Positions 16,424 through 26,510 of a stretch of DNA of 64,000 bases are shown here, piece after piece (position 1 is the stretch's first letter; each line of letters opens with the position of its first letter). Position numbers and translations under genes: made by a program. The notes under the pieces are model-generated. The model saw only the letters and a program-made list of their open reading frames with translations, did no database searches and was not told where the DNA came from. The DNA is from Pedobacter psychrodurus (lineage in GTDB: Bacteria > Bacteroidota > Bacteroidia > Sphingobacteriales > Sphingobacteriaceae). The stretch is from positions 186,001 to 250,000 of the forward strand of contig NZ_SJSO01000002.1 in NCBI RefSeq assembly GCF_004331735.1. Direction: 5' to 3'.

Positions 16424-16482
16424 CGGGCTTTGCATTCGGGTGGGTTTCACAGCATAGCGCTTTACATTTGCACATTAGCCCG
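16424..16482. repeat. attC-like imperfect palindrome, site i
   Basis: A 59-bp imperfect palindrome with arms CGGGCT-t-TGCA (16424-16434) and TGCA-catt-AGCCCG (16469-16482), the right arm having four extra bases. It has the same GGGCTT.GC.TTCGGGTGGG order as GGGCTTGGCGAATGGTGGCG of site ii. It lies between a putative lipoprotein gene and the next small gene. Confidence 0.45.
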
Positions 16483-16508
16483 TTTTGGAAAATTTTACTT
16501 ATTTTAGA

Positions 16509-17081
16509 TTATTTAACTAAGTTTTCCTGTAATTTTTTTTCGATGTCTTTAGCGTTTAATATTAACGCAGAGAATTGCGGATCTGATTTTACCAGTAAGA
16601 ATTTTCCGTTCGGAAGGATAATTGCTGAGGTTCCACAAGAAGTTGCTTCTTTAAATAGTAATTTTTTAAGAAAGCCAGAATCGGTTTCTATTTCTAAACC
16701 CTTCGATTTAACCGGGCTGAAACTTTTTCCTTCCTCCCGGTATTGGTAAATGGCAACTTTTGGTCTGGCCTCGGCTTTCTCGAGAATGTTTTTTTGAAAG
16801 GTCCACCTTACATTGTTCAAAAACTCTGCGTTCTGATAGCTAAGGTCTTTCCAGCAGTCATCTTTGTTGAAATCGTATTTGATGATAATGGTATCTTTTA
16901 GGACAAGTCTTTGGTTTTCTTTTAAAAAAACATGAAGAGAATCTACTTGTGAATCGGTTAATGTTCCTGCTTGATAGCGTTTGTTTTCATCTAGGTACAG
17001 TTTAGGCGAACAGCTATATATCACAATAGTAAAAATAATAAGGGCAAATAACTGCAGTTTAATTCTGGTGCGGTTTTTCAT
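16509..17081 (-). CDS. Hypothetical lipoprotein
   Basis: A 190-residue exported protein. The start at 17081 gives MKNRTRIKLQLFALIIFTIV followed by IYSCSPKL, a lipobox with Cys near residue 24; an in-frame ATG four codons upstream is possible. The mature part has a KDTIIIKYDFNKDDCW segment and a YREEGKSFSPVKSKGLEIE segment and a C-terminal LLFKEATSCGTSAIILPNGK strand pair reminiscent of a thioredoxin-like or small beta-rich fold, but no family is recognised. It is the most upstream gene of the minus-strand array that carries the attC-like sites. Confidence 0.6.
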   Translation of the reverse strand: MKNRTRIKLQLFALIIFTIVIYSCSPKLYLDENKRYQAGTLTDSQVDSLHVFLKENQRLVLKDTIIIKYDFNKDDCWKDLSYQNAEFLNNVRWTFQKNILEKAEARPKVAIYQYREEGKSFSPVKSKGLEIETDSGFLKKLLFKEATSCGTSAIILPNGKFLLVKSDPQFSALILNAKDIEKKLQENLVK

Positions 17082-17238
17082 TTGTGTGAGCATTAAAATT
17101 GAATTTTCTTGGCCCGATTTTGATCATTTGGCTAAGAAAATTGTTAAGCATAAATTTATAACTAAAATTTTAATGAACAATATAGAATTAGCGTCATTTC
17201 CCCATTTTGCCGCCAATTGTATATTTCTATATAATAAT

Positions 17239-17347
17239 CGTCATTATAAGAAGGCTTTTTCAGCCTTCGAAGCAATCTTACAACGATCGCTATTAGCGAG
17301 CGCATTAAGATTGCTTCATCCAATGAAAAATTGGCTTCGCAATGACG
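17239..17347. repeat. Dispersed palindromic repeat, family B, copy 1
   Basis: A 109-bp element bounded by the perfect terminal inverted repeat CGTCATT / AATGACG, with an inner 12-bp perfect inverted repeat GAAGCAATCTTA / TAAGATTGCTTC and further hairpins (AAGGCTttttcAGCCTT; CCAATgaaaaATTGG). The reverse complement of the core is found at 57992-58086. It fills most of the gap between the lipoprotein gene and the ankyrin gene. Confidence 0.8.
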
Positions 17348-17362
17348 ACTATGGCAGCTAAC

Positions 17363-18715
17363 TTAACCTTTTAATATTTTGGTCTTTTCTGCATCAAATT
17401 CTTCCTGCAATAAAATACCGGCATCTAATAATTCTTTCAGATCTAAGAGCGCCTGCTTTTTTGATGTGATATCATTTTTAGCCTGCTCGGTACTGTTTTC
17501 AGCAAGTGCTGCACTCTTAGTTGGCTGGTTAGAAATATTTGAGGGACCAAATTTTAACAAGAGTTCTGTAATTTCATTAAAACCCTTAATATTCGAATAA
17601 TCTATTGCTTTCTGTTCCTTTACATTTACAATGCTTGGATCGGCTGATTTTTCGAGTAAAAATTTTACTGCATCTTTTTTACCATTGGCAGCCGAGTAAT
17701 GTAAAGCTGTGTTCCCGCTTTCATCCTGAATATTAACATTTGCACCTTTTTCTGTTAATAGCTTTAACATGCTTAAGTGGCCGCTTTTGGCTGCTACATG
17801 TAACATACTTTCGCCTCCATAGTTGTAATGGTTATCGAAAGAGAAGCTGGCAGAAATGGAAATGTTATTGGCGGTTTCTACCCATTCTAAATACGAATAC
17901 ATCGAATCGTCGTTACCTGAAAGTGGTTTTGCATAGTTTACATCTATACCATTGGCCAAAAATAAATCAACAATTTCTTTCTGGTTATTGGCGCAGGCAT
18001 ACCAGATTGGCGACAGGCCATCTTTTGACGAAACGAATACATCTGCGCCCTTTTCTACCAATATTTTGGTTAACATCCTGTTGGCATCATAACAGGCAAT
18101 TAATAAGGCCGATTCTCCAACATGATTAACGTGGTTGATATTGCCACCTTTTTCGAGAATAAGCTCAACCATTGGTGTGTTTTTAGATTTAACCGCAAAA
18201 ATTAAAGGTGAATCGCCGTGTTTATTGGTGGTGTTGATATTGGCACCGAATTCCAATAATTTTTGAACAATTTCTTTGTTCCTCCAGTTTGCAGCAATAA
18301 GCAAAGGGGTTTCTGCCTCGTTATTTTCACCGTCAACTTCAAGGCCTTGATCGAGTAGTTTTTCTAACACTTCAATCTGTCCGCTTTGAGCAGTAAGGTG
18401 TAATAAGCTGTTGCCTTTAAAATCCTTAATATCAACTCTTGCACCCTTATCTAAAAGAAACAGTGCGGTTTGTTTCTGTTTTTGTAAACAGGCAAAGTAA
18501 AAAGGTGTTTCGCCAGCATGATCTTCGTAATCTAAAGCTGCCCCACAATCTATTAAAATCTGTACAAGGTCTAAATACCCACGGTGGGCGGCATAATGGA
18601 GAGCTGTTCTACCTTTTTCATCTGTATATCCTACCTCTACCTCTTGGTTGGCCAATAAAAGTTCGGCTATTTTGCGCTTGCCGCTCTCGCAGGCAATAAT
18701 AAATGACATCGACAT
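17363..18715 (-). CDS. Ankyrin-repeat protein with C-terminal SHOCT-like segment
   Basis: A 450-residue protein without signal peptide. About ten to eleven ankyrin repeats fill residues 1-400 (repeated G.T.LH.A...G...VVxxLL..GA.....D). An irregular insertion near residues 262-300 (YSYLEWVETANNISISASFS) breaks the array. The last 35 residues, KQALLDLKELLDAGILLQEE and FDAEKTKILKG, match the SHOCT short oligomerisation motif. The combination suggests a protein-binding scaffold that oligomerises through its tail. It starts 3 bases after the stop of the neighbouring ankyrin gene, so the two form an operon. Confidence 0.85.
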   Translation of the reverse strand: MSMSFIIACESGKRKIAELLLANQEVEVGYTDEKGRTALHYAAHRGYLDLVQILIDCGAALDYEDHAGETPFYFACLQKQKQTALFLLDKGARVDIKDFKGNSLLHLTAQSGQIEVLEKLLDQGLEVDGENNEAETPLLIAANWRNKEIVQKLLEFGANINTTNKHGDSPLIFAVKSKNTPMVELILEKGGNINHVNHVGESALLIACYDANRMLTKILVEKGADVFVSSKDGLSPIWYACANNQKEIVDLFLANGIDVNYAKPLSGNDDSMYSYLEWVETANNISISASFSFDNHYNYGGESMLHVAAKSGHLSMLKLLTEKGANVNIQDESGNTALHYSAANGKKDAVKFLLEKSADPSIVNVKEQKAIDYSNIKGFNEITELLLKFGPSNISNQPTKSAALAENSTEQAKNDITSKKQALLDLKELLDAGILLQEEFDAEKTKILKG

Positions 18716-18718
18716 ATT

Positions 18719-19921
18719 TTAAGATTGTTTCATGAGCAGTTCAACAGTTTTTATTTTCAGGTTATCATCAGATGCAAGCATCAGTGCGGTTTGATCCTGA
18801 TCGTTTGTAACCGCAATATCTGCTCCGTTTTCGAGCAGGAGCTTTACTTTTCTATAGGTTTCTTTTGCTTTTTCTGCTTCGTAGTTTACATTGTAGGCAC
18901 AAACTTTATGTAGCAGGGTATTCCCTTCATTATCGGTCCTGTTGACATCTACCTGTCCGGTTTCTAGAACGGCCTGTAAAATATCAGCCTGTTTTTCGGC
19001 AATTAAATCCAGTGGTGTTTTATCTGCACTATACCAGGTACTAGCCTGATATAAATCAGCGCCATCTTCAATCAGTTTTTTAAGGAAGTTGATGCCACTT
19101 TCACTGTTCGACATCATCCGCACATATTCGAATAAAAGTGTTACCCCATTTTTATTTATTTGATCGAACTGTGCTGAGGCATAATTGCGCAAGGTATCGT
19201 ATATATTTTCGCTTTGCAGGTGCGCCACTGCATAAAAGAAAGCTGAGTTTCCATCGCGGTCAGTATGATTGGGATCGGCACCATTTTCGAGTAGATGGGC
19301 AATTAAATTTTTCTTGTTAAATTTTATTGCGGTAATTAATGGGGTTTCCTGCACCACACTGCCCTCGTTAATATCAACACCTTCGTTAAGGAGAACATCG
19401 ATATATCCTTTAAGTAGATCAGTAGCCTGTTCGTCATTTAGGTTATGCCTGCGGAAACTGCTTTTTACTACCTGATGGATGTAGTTTTCTTCTGCATTGT
19501 TTTTGAAGTTAGCGCTGCAACCTGCGTTGATGCCGGCTTTGATTACGGCTAAACTCACCCCGTTTTCGAAGAGATAACTTAATAGTGTTTTGGTGTTTAC
19601 CTCATCATTTAAGTTATCGAAATGGGCAATAAATTCATTGAAAAATGCGATGTCTTCATCTTCATTGCCAAGGTTCCGAACAATAGCCTGAAAAATGCTT
19701 TTGTCAAAACTATCGAATTCATAAATATCGGTTTCGATGGTTTTGTCTTTCAGCATCATATTCAGGATTTCATACTGTTTCTCTCTAACGAGGTTATCAA
19801 AAATAGAAGATTTTTGATGTTCTTGTAAGTTTTTGGAGAGTTTTTGGCCGTTCTGCATCAGGCTTTTGGCCTCTTCGAATTTACGGGCATTTAACTGTTG
19901 ATCTAAGGTAGGTTCGGTCAT
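18719..19921 (-). CDS. Ankyrin-repeat protein
   Basis: A 400-residue cytoplasmic protein, first gene of the ankyrin pair. The N-terminal 190 residues contain only degenerate repeats (LDQQLNARKFEEAKSLMQNG, LLSYLFENGVSLAVIKAGIN), while residues about 190-395 have clear ankyrin units (ETPLITAIKFNKKNLIAHLL, ENGADPNHTDRDGNSAFFYA, NEGNTLLHKVCAYNV). There is no C-terminal SHOCT segment, unlike its neighbour. Bacterial ankyrin proteins mostly act as binding partners or inhibitors; the partner is unknown here. Confidence 0.82.
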   Translation of the reverse strand: MTEPTLDQQLNARKFEEAKSLMQNGQKLSKNLQEHQKSSIFDNLVREKQYEILNMMLKDKTIETDIYEFDSFDKSIFQAIVRNLGNEDEDIAFFNEFIAHFDNLNDEVNTKTLLSYLFENGVSLAVIKAGINAGCSANFKNNAEENYIHQVVKSSFRRHNLNDEQATDLLKGYIDVLLNEGVDINEGSVVQETPLITAIKFNKKNLIAHLLENGADPNHTDRDGNSAFFYAVAHLQSENIYDTLRNYASAQFDQINKNGVTLLFEYVRMMSNSESGINFLKKLIEDGADLYQASTWYSADKTPLDLIAEKQADILQAVLETGQVDVNRTDNEGNTLLHKVCAYNVNYEAEKAKETYRKVKLLLENGADIAVTNDQDQTALMLASDDNLKIKTVELLMKQS

Positions 19922-20063
19922 TTCAATTAAAATATTTAAATAGATAGATATATGCTTTTGACGCTACAAAAGTTTAGCCAAAGAAAAGGTTAGTAAAAAA
20001 AATATAGATCTTGAACTAAAAACAGATAAAACCAGACCTTATTACATCGCTGCTTATTTTTTT

Positions 20064-20280
20064 GGAAAGCAGTTGAAGCATTCCATAGGTTGCTTTCTTA
20101 CTGCTCTACCTTTCCCGATGAAAAATCGGGACCGTTCGATCAGGTTTAGTTTTGGTAGTTTTCTGCTACTATGCTGTTTTTCCATAGCACAGGCTTAAGT
20201 TTCTAGCCCTGATCGGAGCGAACACGAAGTAAAGCAGAGAGCAGGAATGACTTTAATAATTGCAAATGACCTTGCGCTCC
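20064..20280 (-). repeat. Structured dispersed repeat, family C, copy 1
   Basis: A 217-bp element in the 553-base gap between the ankyrin genes and icd, read on the minus strand relative to copy 3. Plus-strand edges are GGAAAGC and GCGCTCC. Complementary pairs inside are CTGCTCT (20101-20107) with AGAGCAGG (20238-20245), GATCAGG (20138-20144) with CCTGATC (20208-20214), the hairpin CCCGAT-gaaaa-ATCGGG (20114-20130), and TGCTATG/CATAGCA around 20171-20190. Outside the element the gap shows nothing I can name. Confidence 0.85.
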
Positions 20281-20444
20281 AAAAAATGATATCTGAACAT
20301 CATTAATATTTTACCTTATATATATAAAGGATGGAACAATCTACACCATAAATAACATTGCGATGTTCCTTAATTCATTCGATTATTTTATCTTTAGGCG
20401 ATTTTAAAAAGATTGGTTTACAAACCTAGAAACCGATTGAATAA

Positions 20445-22694
<2,250 letters not shown>

Positions 22695-22715
22695 GCTAAA
22701 TTAAATGATAATGGA

Positions 22716-22747
22716 GCGTCCCGGTGTAAAATCGGGACGCTTTTTTT
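22716..22747 (+). terminator. Terminator of icd
   Basis: Perfect 8-bp stem GCGTCCCG / CGGGACGC with a 9-base loop followed by seven T residues, 21 bases after the icd stop codon. Confidence 0.9.
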
Positions 22748-22897
22748 ATGAGTTGTCAACTTTAATGTGCTACTGATACGGAAGTTGACAACTCTTAAAA
22801 TATTCTGGTATTTTGAGGTGAAATCGAGCGGCTTTTTAATGGCATAGCGTTATTAAATATATAATCATTTTTAGAACGTTGACAAACTTTGGTATTT

Positions 22898-23118
22898 GGA
22901 AAGCAGTTGCAGAAGCTTTTAGGTTATATCAGTCCCGCTCCCGCTTCTGCTCCCGATGAAGGATCGGTAGCGTCTCGCTTTGATCGGGTTTAGGTGGCTT
23001 AAATAGTACTGCTGTTCTAGGTTAAATAAACCCGACCGGCAGCGTTATTCCGATTTTTCATCGGAATTAAGCAGAGGGCGGGGCTGATATAACCGAAGTA
23101 CCACAGGTATTGCTTTCC
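22898..23118 (-). repeat. Structured dispersed repeat, family C, copy 2
   Basis: A 221-bp diverged element, bounded by the perfect 8-bp terminal inverted repeat GGAAAGCA / TGCTTTCC. The minus-strand stems correspond to those of copies 1 and 3 with different bases: ATCAG-c-CCCGC with GCGGG-a-CTGAT (closing stem), GGTCGGGTTTA with TAAACCCGATC, the hairpin TTCCGATgaaaaATCGGAA, and CGATccttcATCG. It lies between the icd terminator and the acidic protein gene; the rest of the 520-base gap is featureless. Confidence 0.75.
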
Positions 23119-23214
23119 CACAAAAACCAGATAATTTTTATGATTGTGCTGCAACGAACAAACCTTATCCATATCATTTTGTTATATTCATATAAATTAT
23201 AGGAGACCCATATC

Positions 23215-23625
23215 ATGGCAAGTAACGAGAATAAAGGATCGCAGGATAAAATACATAGCACCACAGAAAATAGCGAAATCAATAAAGAGAACCTCTCTTA
23301 TGATGAAAATAAACAAAGTTATGAGCTTGATGTAAAAGGTAAGGATAAGGATTACGATCATCCGATGGGATACGAAACCGTAGCGGCTGGTGCCAAAGAT
23401 GATGATTCTACCTACGATGAGGCCAATCCCTACGTAGGTGATGAATATGCACGTAATGAAGAGGTTGCTGAAGATAACCTGGAAGAATTAGGCATGCATG
23501 TTGATCATGGTGAAAGCGTTAAACTGAGCCCTGAAGATGAAATTCTTGCCCGTACACCCGAAGATAATCGCGATGATTTAGATGAAGAAGGATACCCGAT
23601 TAACGATACGCCGAAAACCAGTTAG
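23215..23625 (+). CDS. Acidic, probably disordered hypothetical protein
   Basis: A 136-residue, highly acidic protein with few hydrophobic residues. It has a KGKDKDYDHPMGYETVAAG segment and a C-terminal region with two similar acidic stretches (LSPEDEILARTPEDNRDD and EEGYPINDTPKTS). There is no signal peptide or membrane segment. I do not know the family; such proteins occur in related genomes and may be stress-related. A purine-rich TAGGAGACC precedes the start by about 13 bases, stronger than most leaders here. Confidence 0.6.
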   Translation: MASNENKGSQDKIHSTTENSEINKENLSYDENKQSYELDVKGKDKDYDHPMGYETVAAGAKDDDSTYDEANPYVGDEYARNEEVAEDNLEELGMHVDHGESVKLSPEDEILARTPEDNRDDLDEEGYPINDTPKTS

Positions 23626-23684
23626 TAGTTTCCAGGCGGCAGTTTTCAACTACCGAGAACTGAAAGCTGTTAAGCGAAAACTGA

Positions 23685-25514
23685 CTAAGGATTAACATCT
23701 AAATTAAATCTCCTGCGCAGTTCGTCGAGTTTTGGATTTTTTGCTACCAGGTAATCATACTTTTCGCGGTTGCCGTAGAGCCTGTTTTCTATCTTGCGCT
23801 CCATTAACTTATAGGTAACCTCAACACCAAAGTTTCGGAGCTCGTTCCTTAAGAAATTTAAAAGTTCAACAGATTCTTGTTGTACAAGATGTTCTTGCGT
23901 TTTACTCTCTACTGAAATTTCGATCAGTTCAGGATTTAAAAGTGTTGGCGCAAAATTATTTAGGATGGTAAAAAGATTAATCCTATCGGTAGCCTTCATC
24001 TTTTGGGTAAAGACATTCCATACTTCCAGTAAACGGTCGTAACTAAATGCTTCACGGGCATCACCGGTCACTTTCTTTGGGCCGTCATCGTCATCTCCCT
24101 GGGCTATACGTTCCAGATCATTTAATGAAGGGATAAGGGAACTTACTGCGTTTGTTTTCGGAATATTGATACTGATGGAAGTTGCCGATGGCGGCGGACC
24201 AACCCGCAGATTTTCCTTTGGTTTTTCTTCTGTAGGAATATGAGGTAAAACAGCACTTTTAACAACGGGAGCTGCGGCAGGCACCGTAGTTTCGATTTCT
24301 GTTTTTGGCGTTGGTGTTTCTGCCTGTCCGGCTACGACATTAGTTTTTTTTTTATCCTGATCTACGTCAGTTGCTGTGTTATTAGGGCTTAAAGGCTGTT
24401 GTGCTAAATTGACGACTGACCGGATATGGCACATTTTAATCAGTGCCAGCTCTACCTGTAAACGTTGGTTTTTAGAATTCTTGTAATTTAGATCGCAGGT
24501 ATTGGCCAGGTTTAATGCCGTTAACAAAAATGATAATTCTGTTTGCCTGCACTGATCAAGATATTTTTGTTTGATGTTTTCGCTAACTTCTAACAGTTTA
24601 ATGGTCGATGCATCTTTACCCACCAATAAATTACGGAAGTGAGTGGCCAGACCATTAATAAAGTTATTGCCATCGAAACCGTTATTTAAAATTTCGTCGA
24701 ACAGGAGTAGGGTTTGGCTAACTTCTGCTGCGGTTAAATAAGAGGTGAGCTTGAAAAAATAATCGTAATCTAAAATATTAAGGTTATCGATTACAGCCTT
24801 ATAAGTAATGTTCTTGTTTGCATAACTGGCAATCTGATCGAACATTGAAAGTGCATCACGCAATCCACCGTCTGCCTTTTGGGCAATAATGTGCAATCCA
24901 TCACTTTCAAAAGCGATATTTTCGCGTTGGGCAATGGTTGATAAGTGAGTGGCAATATCTTCTACCTGGATCCGGTTAAAATCAAAAATCTGGCAACGCG
25001 ATAAAATGGTTGGCAGGATTTTATGTTTCTCGGTAGTGGCCAGGATAAAAATAGCATAAGAAGGTGGTTCTTCCAATGTTTTCAAAAAGGCATTAAATGC
25101 ACTTTGTGATAACATGTGAACCTCATCAATGATATAGATTTTATATTTTCCGGCTTGTGGCGGTATTCTCACCTGCTCAATTAAGCTACGGATATCATCA
25201 ACAGAATTGTTTGAGGCCGCATCTAATTCGTGAACATTAAAAGAATGCCCGTTCTGGAAAGAAAGGCAATTATCGCATTGGCCACAAGCTTCCATTTCTG
25301 CTGTAGGGTTGGTACAGTTAATGGTTTTTGCAAGGATACGTGCGCAGGTTGTTTTACCTACACCCCGAGGTCCGCAAAATAGAAATGCCTGGGCAAGCTG
25401 ATTGTTTTTAATGGCATTTTTTAACGTACCTGTAATGTGCTGCTGGCCAACAACGGTTTCGAAGGTGGCTGGGCGGTATTTACGGGCAGAAACGATAAAA
25501 TTTTCCATCGGCAC
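23685..25514 (-). CDS. dnaX: DNA polymerase III subunit gamma/tau
   Basis: A 609-residue clamp-loader ATPase. Residues 1-365 form the AAA+ domains: RKYRPATFETVVGQQH, Walker A GPRGVGKTT (48-56), zinc module CGQCDNC (77-83), Walker B DEVHML (about 129-134), sensor FILATTEKHKILPTILSRCQ. A low-complexity Pro/Thr/Lys linker follows, then a tau-specific C-terminal domain (about 490-605). A run of ten A residues lies at codons 388-391, just after the ATPase part; slipping in either direction gives a stop within four codons and would make a gamma-like 391-393-residue product. Translation may start at the second Met (MENFIV). Confidence 0.95.
   Translation of the reverse strand: MPMENFIVSARKYRPATFETVVGQQHITGTLKNAIKNNQLAQAFLFCGPRGVGKTTCARILAKTINCTNPTAEMEACGQCDNCLSFQNGHSFNVHELDAASNNSVDDIRSLIEQVRIPPQAGKYKIYIIDEVHMLSQSAFNAFLKTLEEPPSYAIFILATTEKHKILPTILSRCQIFDFNRIQVEDIATHLSTIAQRENIAFESDGLHIIAQKADGGLRDALSMFDQIASYANKNITYKAVIDNLNILDYDYFFKLTSYLTAAEVSQTLLLFDEILNNGFDGNNFINGLATHFRNLLVGKDASTIKLLEVSENIKQKYLDQCRQTELSFLLTALNLANTCDLNYKNSKNQRLQVELALIKMCHIRSVVNLAQQPLSPNNTATDVDQDKKKTNVVAGQAETPTPKTEIETTVPAAAPVVKSAVLPHIPTEEKPKENLRVGPPPSATSISINIPKTNAVSSLIPSLNDLERIAQGDDDDGPKKVTGDAREAFSYDRLLEVWNVFTQKMKATDRINLFTILNNFAPTLLNPELIEISVESKTQEHLVQQESVELLNFLRNELRNFGVEVTYKLMERKIENRLYGNREKYDYLVAKNPKLDELRRRFNLDVNP
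24344..24353 (-). other. Candidate slippery A10 run in dnaX
   Basis: On the coding strand GAT is followed by ten A residues and CTAATG. One added A, or a -1 ribosomal shift, reads Lys-Lys-Lys-Asn-stop (TAA); one lost A reads Lys-Lys-Lys-Leu-Met-Ser-stop (TAG). E. coli uses A-AAA-AAG ribosomal slippage, and Thermus thermophilus uses an A9 run with transcriptional slippage, to make gamma at the equivalent place. Confidence 0.55.
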
Positions 25515-25618
25515 GAAAATAGGAATTTTTTATCAGTTGGAATGTGGTAAGGTTGGAATGTTGAAAAGTTGTAATATGAAAAGACTGGAGGTTTAAGCTT
25601 AAGGTTAAAAGAACAAAG

Positions 25619-26386
25619 TTACTTATGATAGTTGTAAAATAGCTTATATCTTTCTTCAAACGAGTCAAAGCTACCAAAAGTAAGTTCAATCGCTTTATCG
25701 GTATCGTAACCCTGAGTATTTAGCTTTATTATTTTTTTAAGCAAGTCTGTTCTTTTAGATTTTATAAAAAAGTAGATCACACTGTATGCTGTGTTGTAAT
25801 TGTCGTCTACATCATGTCCGTAAAATGAACCGCTGTATATTTTAAAGAAATTTTTTAACCTTTCAGTGTCTTTTGAATTTATTCCCGCTTTTATACTTTT
25901 AATTCTACCGCTTTGCGGATAGGAGTATAAATTTCCCTCGCTGTCAAAATCTAGTGTTTCGAAAAATTCTGCAAGCCCTTCATTTAACCATTTGGGCGAT
26001 TTTTTAAAATTAAACTGAAAAATACTATGGCTTGCCTCATGGAGTGCTACCGAAATGAAATCGCTGCTCTTATATACAAAGGCTTCGTTAATTGCGGCAA
26101 TGTAAAATCCAGCACTATTTATTGGTGCACTATATGTTTTTTGCGCTAACCGATAATCTTTACTTTTTCCATAGAGGTTTATTTTAACAGGTGCGGTAAT
26201 GTTCTCTCTGGTTTCGAAAATTTCATTGCAAAACATGCGCTCATATGCAATCAGTTTTTCTATCTTCTTTTGCTCGGTTTCACTTATTTTGCAATTAACC
26301 AGATTGATCTCTACATATTGTGCATAAGTGGAGAGGCTGATCAGGTTAGCAAATATTAAAAATATCAATAGGAGAGGCTTGTTCAT
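25619..26386 (-). CDS. Exported peptidase MA-like (gluzincin) protein
   Basis: A 255-residue exported protein with a signal peptide (residues 1-22, ending STYAQ). The zinc motif is H-E-A-S-H in SVALHEASHSIFQFNF (about residue 116), followed 20 residues later by the gluzincin Glu in KWLNEGLAEFFETLDF. This arrangement is that of the DUF1570/peptidase MA group. The later SVIYFFIKSKRTDLLKKIIK segment is typical of the helical C-terminal part. A periplasmic or surface metalloprotease is a fair inference; the substrate is unknown. Confidence 0.75.
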   Translation of the reverse strand: MNKPLLLIFLIFANLISLSTYAQYVEINLVNCKISETEQKKIEKLIAYERMFCNEIFETRENITAPVKINLYGKSKDYRLAQKTYSAPINSAGFYIAAINEAFVYKSSDFISVALHEASHSIFQFNFKKSPKWLNEGLAEFFETLDFDSEGNLYSYPQSGRIKSIKAGINSKDTERLKNFFKIYSGSFYGHDVDDNYNTAYSVIYFFIKSKRTDLLKKIIKLNTQGYDTDKAIELTFGSFDSFEERYKLFYNYHK

Positions 26387-26510
26387 ATCTTAAAAACTGT
26401 TCCAATATATTATTTAATCACCGATTTAATCCATCTAAATTCTTGAATTTAAATTTTAAAAATATTTTTATTTATATATGGCTAAAATTTATCTTCGTGA
26501 AAATATTTTT

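Noticed and set aside
14224..16482. CRISPR array
   Set aside because: The related palindromes are only three, of different lengths (59-131 bp), far apart and separated by genes; there are no short regular direct repeats or spacers and no cas genes.
17740..18129. Plus-strand open frame of 129 codons across the ankyrin gene
   Set aside because: Antisense to ankyrin repeats; its apparent repetition simply mirrors the repeats on the true strand.
23067..23282. 71-codon minus-strand open frame upstream of the acidic protein gene
   Set aside because: It overlaps the repeat element and the leader and start of a plus-strand gene; composition is unlike coding sequence here.
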